DNA of 27,654 nt from an uncultured Propionibacteriaceae bacterium (lineage in GTDB: Bacteria > Actinomycetota > Actinomycetes > Propionibacteriales > Propionibacteriaceae): assembly GCA_936924635.1 (NCBI GenBank), contig CAKZHP010000077.1, positions 1-27,654 of the forward strand. The letters are read 5' to 3'. Position numbers and translations under genes: made by a program. The notes under the pieces were generated by a model, which saw only the letters and a program-made list of their open reading frames with translations, searched no databases and was not told where the DNA came from. Positions 23,458 through 27,654 of this stretch are shown one piece after another. The first letter of the stretch is position 1. Each line of letters opens with the position of its first letter.

Positions 23458-23463
23458 AGGCTA
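23458..23463 (-). promoter_or_regulatory. -10 hexamer TAGCCT, predicted leaderless promoter
   Basis: On the minus strand TAGCCT ends 6 nt before the GTG at 23451. It faces away from TACGAT at 23479-23484, so the -35 regions of the two divergent promoters would overlap the opposite -10 elements. Confidence 0.4.
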
Positions 23464-23478
23464 GCCGTGAGTGCCCCC

Positions 23479-23484
23479 TACGAT
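23479..23484 (+). promoter_or_regulatory. -10 hexamer TACGAT for the DUF2252 gene
   Basis: TACGAT is 8 nt before a strong GGAGG ribosome-binding site (23492-23496) that is 7 nt before the ATG at 23504. The leader would be about 12 nt. Confidence 0.45.
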
Positions 23485-23503
23485 GCCAAGCGGAGGTGCC
23501 CCC

Positions 23504-24910
23504 ATGCCCGAGACCCGCACCGCAGACCCCCGGCTGCACCTGGCGGACGCGTTCACGTCGTTCCGCGTCCCCGCGTCCGACCGTGCCGAGCGCGTCGCGC
23601 ACGGCAAGAAGCTCCGGATCGCGACGCCGCACGAGCAGCTGGGCAGGTGGAAGGCCACCAAGGACCGGCCCGGGGTGGTCGACCTGATCGCCCGCTCGCA
23701 CGAGGGGCGGCTGGAGCGGCTCCTGGGTGTACGGACGTCGCGGATGGCCGCGTCTCCCTTCGGCCTGCTGCGCGGCACCGCCAACCTGTTGGCGTGGGAC
23801 GTGGCGCACCTGCCCGCGACGGGCGTGCAGACCACCGCCTGCGGGGATGCGCACATCGGCAACATCGGGTTCTACGGCTCGCCCGCCGGGGAGCTGGTCA
23901 TCGACCTCAACGACTTCGACGAGGCGCACACCGGCGCCTGGGAGTGGGACCTGCGTCGGCTGACCGCGTCGATCTTCGTGCTCGGCCGCGACAACGGCGC
24001 CAGCGAGGACGACTGCGCCGCCGCGGTGCACGCATGCGTGACCGCGTACCGGGATGAGGTGAGCTTCCTCTCCAAGCAGCCGCTGCTGTGGCGGGCGTTC
24101 AACCACCTCGCCGTCGACGACCTCAACGAGACGGTGACAGAGCAGGCGCTGCGCGACGACATCACCCGGGCGGCAGCGGCAGCACGCAAGCGTACGAGCG
24201 AGCGCGCGCTGCCCAAGCTCACCGGCGGGGGCGAGCGGATCGTGGAGGACCCGCCGCTGCTCACGCGGCCCTCGCCGGAGGAGTACGAGGCGCTGGCCGA
24301 GGGCCTGGACGCGTACCTGCCGACCCTGGCCCCGCAGTGGCGGCGCATCGTCGGCGGCTACACGCTGGTCGACATCGCGCACAAGGTGGTCGGCGTCGGG
24401 TCGGTCGGGCTGCGGGCCTGGGTGGCGCTGCTCGTGGGGTCGCGACCCGACGACGTGCTCTTCCTGCAGATGAAGGAGGCCAGGCGGTCGGTGCTGGCGC
24501 CGTACGTGCACGGCGAGGTCGCCTGGCACACGCACCAGGGCCAGCGGGTCGTCGAGTACCAGCAGCAGCTGCAGACGGTGTCGGACCCGCTGCTGGGCTG
24601 GACGACGGTGGGGGAGCACCAGTACTACGTGCGGCAGTTCCGCAACATGAAGGGCGGTGTGCCCCTGGACGCGATGACGCCGGAGTCGCTGATCGACTAC
24701 TCCGGCATCACCGGGCACCTGCTGGCCAAGGGGCACGCCCGCACCTCGGGCGCGTCGGTGATCTCGGGCTACCTCGGCAAGTCCGACGCCCCGGCCACGG
24801 CGTTCGCGGCGTTCGCGAAGGCGTACGCGGACCAGACCGAGGCCGATCATGCCGCGCTGCTCAAGGGCATCAAGGCAGGTCTGCTCCCGACTGAGGACCT
24901 GACGGCGTAG
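23504..24910 (+). CDS. DUF2252 protein, kinase/aminoglycoside-phosphotransferase-like
   Basis: A 468-aa member of the DUF2252 (COG4320) family. The central part has GDAHIGNIGFYG (Asp115, His117, Asn120) and VIDLNDFDEA (Asp134, Asp137, Asp139), which read like the catalytic and metal-binding loops of the kinase/APH fold. Around them are MAASPFGLLRGTANLLAWD, WEWDLRRLTASI, DIAHKVVGVGSVGLRAWV, LFLQMKEARRSVL and YYVRQFRNMKGG. No family member's substrate is known to me, so a phosphotransferase role is inference. GGAGG at 23492-23496 fixes the ATG at 23504; a GTG further upstream would add eleven unlikely residues. A 14-bp hairpin follows 8 nt after the stop. It is divergent from the CxxC gene. Confidence 0.9.
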   Translation: MPETRTADPRLHLADAFTSFRVPASDRAERVAHGKKLRIATPHEQLGRWKATKDRPGVVDLIARSHEGRLERLLGVRTSRMAASPFGLLRGTANLLAWDVAHLPATGVQTTACGDAHIGNIGFYGSPAGELVIDLNDFDEAHTGAWEWDLRRLTASIFVLGRDNGASEDDCAAAVHACVTAYRDEVSFLSKQPLLWRAFNHLAVDDLNETVTEQALRDDITRAAAAARKRTSERALPKLTGGGERIVEDPPLLTRPSPEEYEALAEGLDAYLPTLAPQWRRIVGGYTLVDIAHKVVGVGSVGLRAWVALLVGSRPDDVLFLQMKEARRSVLAPYVHGEVAWHTHQGQRVVEYQQQLQTVSDPLLGWTTVGEHQYYVRQFRNMKGGVPLDAMTPESLIDYSGITGHLLAKGHARTSGASVISGYLGKSDAPATAFAAFAKAYADQTEADHAALLKGIKAGLLPTEDLTA

Positions 24911-24918
24911 CGGCCCTC

Positions 24919-24949
24919 CGACTCTGCTCGACGTGGTCGAGCAGAGTCG
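24919..24949 (+). terminator. Hairpin terminator after DUF2252 gene
   Basis: A perfect 14-bp stem (24919-24932 with 24936-24949) with a 3-nt GTG loop begins 8 nt after the stop codon. No T-tract follows. Confidence 0.7.
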
Positions 24950-24990
24950 AAGGTGTCCTGGGGCGCGCAGCCCGAGCATCGTCAAGGCGG

Positions 24991-25020
24991 CAGCTTTGTT
25001 CCGATGTCGGAACAAGACTG
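24991..25020. repeat. 30-nt dyad in the convergent intergenic region
   Basis: Arms 24991-25004 and 25007-25020 pair at 12 of 14 positions around TG. The inner 9 bp (24996-25004 with 25007-25015) are perfect. It is AT-richer than its surroundings. It starts 23 nt downstream of the stop codon at 25044 on the minus strand, so it may end that transcript; a protein-binding site is also possible. Confidence 0.6.
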
Positions 25021-25043
25021 TCGCGCTGTACGCCGCCGCGTGG

Positions 25044-25652
25044 TCAGACCACCGGTGGCCGGCTCGGGCGCCCCATCCAGTTGGCCAGGCGTTCGGTCGG
25101 GCGGGCATCGGCGGCGGGCTCGACGACCGCCCCGAACGGGATGTCGTCGCGCTCGGCCGGGACTCCCTGGTTCGCGATGGCGAGGCACGCCTCCGCCAGG
25201 GCCGGGTCGGCCTCCGGCTCTTGGCCCGTGGCGATGGCCAGGTCCCAGCCGTGGGTGAGGTGCTCGACCGCGTACACGGCCATGAAGACAGCGCCGGGCG
25301 TCGGCCCCCACGGAGAGTTGACGGTGAGGTCGAGTGTGTTCGCGTCGGCCCAGGCCCGCATGGCCGTCGCCGCCGCCTCGCGGTACGCGCCGGCTGCGTC
25401 GCCCGGCACGTCCAGCTCGACCGGCTCGGCCGACGGGTCACCGCCCTCGCCGGCGACGAGGAGGCGGCGCTCCACGCCGAGCATGTGGCCGATCAGGCGC
25501 CGTACGTCGAGCTCGTCGCACGGCGTCGGCCGGTCGAGCATCTCCGGGGTCACGTTCTCCAGGAGCTGCCCGACCCACTGCTGGGCAGCGGTGGTCAGGG
25601 GCCGTGCGTCACCGGGGCCGGTCTCTGAGGTGCTGGGTGCAGAGGTGGTCAT
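25044..25652 (-). CDS. TIGR03086-type DinB/mycothiol maleylpyruvate isomerase-fold protein
   Basis: A 202-aa protein of the actinobacterial TIGR03086 group, a four-helix DinB-like fold that usually binds a divalent metal through three His residues. Visible are the start TAAQQWVGQLLENVTPEMLDRPTPCDELDVRRLIGHMLGVERRLL and the second half YAVEHLTHGWDLAIATGQ, with candidate ligands in IGHM and EHLTHGWD. Such enzymes are often mycothiol-dependent, but the reaction is unknown here. The ATG at 25652 has AAGGA at 7-nt spacing; a longer frame beginning at 25736 would start inside the inverted repeat and is unlikely. It is divergent from a WYL regulator and probably controlled by it. Confidence 0.85.
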   Translation of the reverse strand: MTTSAPSTSETGPGDARPLTTAAQQWVGQLLENVTPEMLDRPTPCDELDVRRLIGHMLGVERRLLVAGEGGDPSAEPVELDVPGDAAGAYREAAATAMRAWADANTLDLTVNSPWGPTPGAVFMAVYAVEHLTHGWDLAIATGQEPEADPALAEACLAIANQGVPAERDDIPFGAVVEPAADARPTERLANWMGRPSRPPVV

Positions 25653-25694
25653 CAGGTGTCCTTCGCGGTCGTCGCCATCGCTTGTCGACGGCGT

Positions 25695-25721
25695 CTGACA
25701 CCACGAGACCACCGGTACGAT
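25695..25721 (+). promoter_or_regulatory. Promoter of the WYL regulator gene
   Basis: CTGACA at 25695-25700 (5 of 6 to TTGACA) and TACGAT at 25716-25721 are separated by 15 nt, slightly short. The predicted start near 25728 is inside the inverted repeat at 25720-25736, so a protein bound there would block initiation. Confidence 0.45.
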
Positions 25722-25736
25722 GACATCCACTGTCAT
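25720..25736. promoter_or_regulatory. Inverted-repeat operator candidate ATGACA-N5-TGTCAT
   Basis: A perfect 6-bp dyad with a 5-nt centre in the 113-nt gap between the divergent TIGR03086 and WYL genes. It overlaps the -10 element of the WYL gene. Its position suggests it is the site for the neighbouring regulator. Confidence 0.6.
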
Positions 25737-25765
25737 GGTTTCTGGCCGATCTCGGAGATGTACGG

Positions 25766-26737
25766 ATGAGGGCTGACCGTCTGCTGCAGGAGATCACCCT
25801 GCTGCGCCAGCACGAGCGGCTGTCGGCGCCGGAGATGGCGCGTCGCCTGGAGGTCACCACGCGCACCGTGATGCGCGACATGGAGGCGCTGTCGGCGGCC
25901 GGGGTGCCCGTGTACGCCACCCCGGGACGCGACGGCGGCTTCTCGCTGCTGCCGGGCTACCGGCCGCGTACGGAGGGGCTGACCCCTGAGGAGTCGGAGG
26001 CGCTGTTCGTCGCCGGAGCCCCCGACGTGGCGAAGGCGCTCGGCATGGACGCTCCCTTCAGCCGCGCCCTGCGCAAGCTCGCCGACACATTGCCCGACGC
26101 GGAGGCTCGTGCCGTGGGTGCGGCGCGCCGCCGCATCGTCGTCGACGCGGCCGGATGGCTGGGCACGACCTCGGAGGAGCTGCCGTTGTCACGGCTGTTC
26201 GAGGCGGTGCAGGACGAGCGACGGGTGCGCATGCAGTACGTGCCCAGGGACACGACCCGGGGAGGGGAGCGGACCGTCGACCCGTGGGGCCTCGTGCTCG
26301 CCGGTGACGACTGGTACCTGATCGCCGCTCGCGACCGGCAGCCCCGCAGCTATCGCGTGTCACGGATGCACGACGTCGAGGTTCTCGCCGAGCCGGCCGT
26401 GGTGCCCGCCGACCTCGACCTGCTCGGGGTCTGGCAGGAGATGCAGGAGGCCTTCGCCTCTCACCCCGGCACGCCGATCCGCCTCCGGGTGCGCCGCGAG
26501 CGCTGGGACCTCACCCGTCGCATGCTCGCCCTCTCGTTGCGACCCGGGCCGGTCGTACGCCCTGACGGCGGCGACGTCATCGTCGACGCCGAGGTGCTGG
26601 CCCTGCGTGGCGCGGCAGGAGGCCTCCTCGGTCTGGGCACCTGGGTCGAGGTGCTCGAACCTCCAGAGCTGCGGGACATGATGCGCGAGATCGCCGCCGA
26701 GGTGGTCGGGATGTACGGGAGGCCCACCTCGGGCTAG
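25766..26737 (+). CDS. HTH + WYL domain transcriptional regulator (YafY type)
   Basis: A 323-aa regulator. Residues 3-47 form a winged helix-turn-helix (RLLQEITLLRQHERLS, APEMARRLEVTTRTVMRDMEAL), followed by GVPVYATPGRDGGFSLLPGYR. The WYL domain spans about 145-205, with DPWGLVLAGDDWYLIAARDRQ (the W-Y-L itself near 182-184) and YRVSRMHDVEV. A WCX-like C-terminal domain (about 235-315) ends WVEVLEPPELRDMMREIA. WYL domains sense small ligands or nucleic acids; the ligand here is unknown. GGAG lies 8 nt before the ATG. The divergent TIGR03086 gene and the dyad at 25720-25736 suggest autoregulation and control of that neighbour. Confidence 0.9.
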   Translation: MRADRLLQEITLLRQHERLSAPEMARRLEVTTRTVMRDMEALSAAGVPVYATPGRDGGFSLLPGYRPRTEGLTPEESEALFVAGAPDVAKALGMDAPFSRALRKLADTLPDAEARAVGAARRRIVVDAAGWLGTTSEELPLSRLFEAVQDERRVRMQYVPRDTTRGGERTVDPWGLVLAGDDWYLIAARDRQPRSYRVSRMHDVEVLAEPAVVPADLDLLGVWQEMQEAFASHPGTPIRLRVRRERWDLTRRMLALSLRPGPVVRPDGGDVIVDAEVLALRGAAGGLLGLGTWVEVLEPPELRDMMREIAAEVVGMYGRPTSG

Positions 26738-26867
26738 GGATGCCGCAGACGACATCTGGGCACTCGCCGTCATCAGGCCGTCCCTCACTGCTCCTCGCAC
26801 CGGTCCAGACGGTTGCGCGTGACGGAGGTGGACAGGACGCCGCCGGCCGAGGCAAGCCCCAGTCGGC

Positions 26868-27654
26868 TCAGTCGGGCCAGCCGGGCCACTCGGCCAGACC
26901 AAGGCCGAGCGGGAGGCCCAGGGTGGAGGCGGAGACCAGGCCCGCCGCAGCGCGCTGCCGGCCCTCGGGGTCAGCGCTGGCGACCCAGACTCCGCAGGCC
27001 TGGGTGATGGCCCGCACCAGACCACCGAGGAGTGCCTGGATCTCGGCGTCGGTCGTGGCCGTGGGCAGCGAGTACGCCGGGGCGCCCGGGTCGGGAGTCA
27101 CGGAGCGGGAACGGAGATGGGCCACGAGTGAGTCGCGCTCGGCCTTGAGCCCGGTGACGAGCAGGGAGACGGGCGTCCGCCACGGGTGGCGCGGCGGCAG
27201 GAAGCCGAGCGCGGACTGCGACCCGTACACCGCCTCGTGATACCGGCTCAGGACCCGGTTCGCGGCGACGTCCCAGGGGGTCACCACGTCGACCAGCCGC
27301 ATGGGAACCGCCGGGGTGGCGGCGGTGACGGCGAGGCTGAGCGCGGCGCGAGCCTGCTCGGCCGCCGCCGCCAGGGACGCCCACAGCGCGGAGGCCACCC
27401 CGGACGACTCCCGGGCCAGCACCAGCTCGGCGTCCCGCAACGAGACCAGGGCGGCCGTCATGGCGGCGACACCCGCGTCCCGCGTGGCGGCAGCGGCGAC
27501 CGGGGGCACGGAGGGGACGGGGCCGGCCTGTCGGCGCAACGGGTCCACGGACCCGAGCACCGCGGCGTGCGACCTCCGGATGCCGGCCAGCAGCGGCCAG
27601 CGGCTGCCGTCCGCGGCCGCCCAGGGCGCCGACGCGGAAGCCGCCAGCACGCCG
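26868..27654 (-). CDS. DUF4439 ferritin-like protein, 5' end outside window
   Basis: At least 262 codons, open to the window edge, so the N-terminus is missing; family members often start with a lipoprotein or Tat-like signal. The C-terminal third has the DUF4439 pattern: ANRVLSRYHEAVYGSQSALGF, LVTGLKAERDSLVAHL, PGAPAYSLPTATTDAEIQALL and GLVSASTLGLPLGLGLAEWPG. These form a ferritin-like helical bundle. The usual family has a clearer Glu/His metal site than I can see, so iron binding is unproven. In other actinobacteria this gene lies near proS, and here it is 5 kb downstream, so the local order is partly kept. The 26738-26867 gap to the convergent WYL gene holds no clear terminator. Confidence 0.75.
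   Translation of the reverse strand, partial: GVLAASASAPWAAADGSRWPLLAGIRRSHAAVLGSVDPLRRQAGPVPSVPPVAAAATRDAGVAAMTAALVSLRDAELVLARESSGVASALWASLAAAAEQARAALSLAVTAATPAVPMRLVDVVTPWDVAANRVLSRYHEAVYGSQSALGFLPPRHPWRTPVSLLVTGLKAERDSLVAHLRSRSVTPDPGAPAYSLPTATTDAEIQALLGGLVRAITQACGVWVASADPEGRQRAAAGLVSASTLGLPLGLGLAEWPGWPD

Noticed and set aside
26738..26867. Search for a terminator between the convergent WYL and DUF4439 genes
   Set aside because: Only a bulged stem of about 7 bp is visible near 26798-26818; not strong enough to call.

Overview
The window is a GC-rich (roughly 72-73% by eye), densely packed actinobacterial chromosome segment. It uses many GTG starts, has 4-nt ATGA/GTGA overlaps between co-directional genes, and carries the block dxr - site-2 protease - ispG - DUF4081/GNAT that also occurs in Mycobacterium (Rv2870c-Rv2867c). 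proS and a DUF4439 ferritin-like gene lie further along, as they do in other actinobacteria. The style fits Propionibacteriales/Nocardioidaceae, but genus is not determined. I see no rRNA, tRNA, CRISPR array, integrase or insertion sequence.

Layout. (1) 112-1311 (+): an AraC-type regulator and a small VOC/glyoxalase-fold protein, closed by a strong hairpin. (2) 8259-1401 (-): a three-gene, translationally coupled operon. It encodes a large transglutaminase + DUF2126 protein, a circularly permuted ATP-grasp + alpha-E protein, and a second transglutaminase-like protein. This is a widespread predicted peptide-synthesis/tagging system of unknown substrate and is the most interesting part of the window. 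(3) 8744-8310 (-): a broken MFS transporter. (4) 10041-8911 (-): a LOG-family nucleotide-binding protein. (5) 10042-10349: a 308-nt divergent intergenic region with a 78-nt imperfect inverted repeat. (6) 10350-15221 (+): a small roadblock-like protein, dxr, rseP/rip, ispG and a GNAT. Two enzymes of the MEP isoprenoid pathway flank an intramembrane protease. (7) 15325-18300: a cardiolipin synthase-type PLD enzyme, a Pro/Gln-rich tail-anchored protein on the opposite strand, and a secreted protein with two PepSY-like repeats. (8) 19811-18297 (-): a polytopic, possibly GT-C-like membrane protein. (9) 19990-22547 (+): proS and a TauE/SafE permease. (10) 22603-24910: a small Rossmann protein, a small CxxC protein and a DUF2252 kinase-like protein. 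(11) 25044-26737: a divergent pair, a TIGR03086/DinB-type protein and a WYL regulator, around an inverted-repeat operator candidate. (12) 26868-end (-): a DUF4439 ferritin-like protein cut by the window edge.

Two signals run through the whole window. Several genes have a TAnnnT -10-like hexamer ending 6-8 nt before the start codon, which predicts leaderless mRNAs. The palindrome CGTACG is several-fold over-represented in all reading frames.
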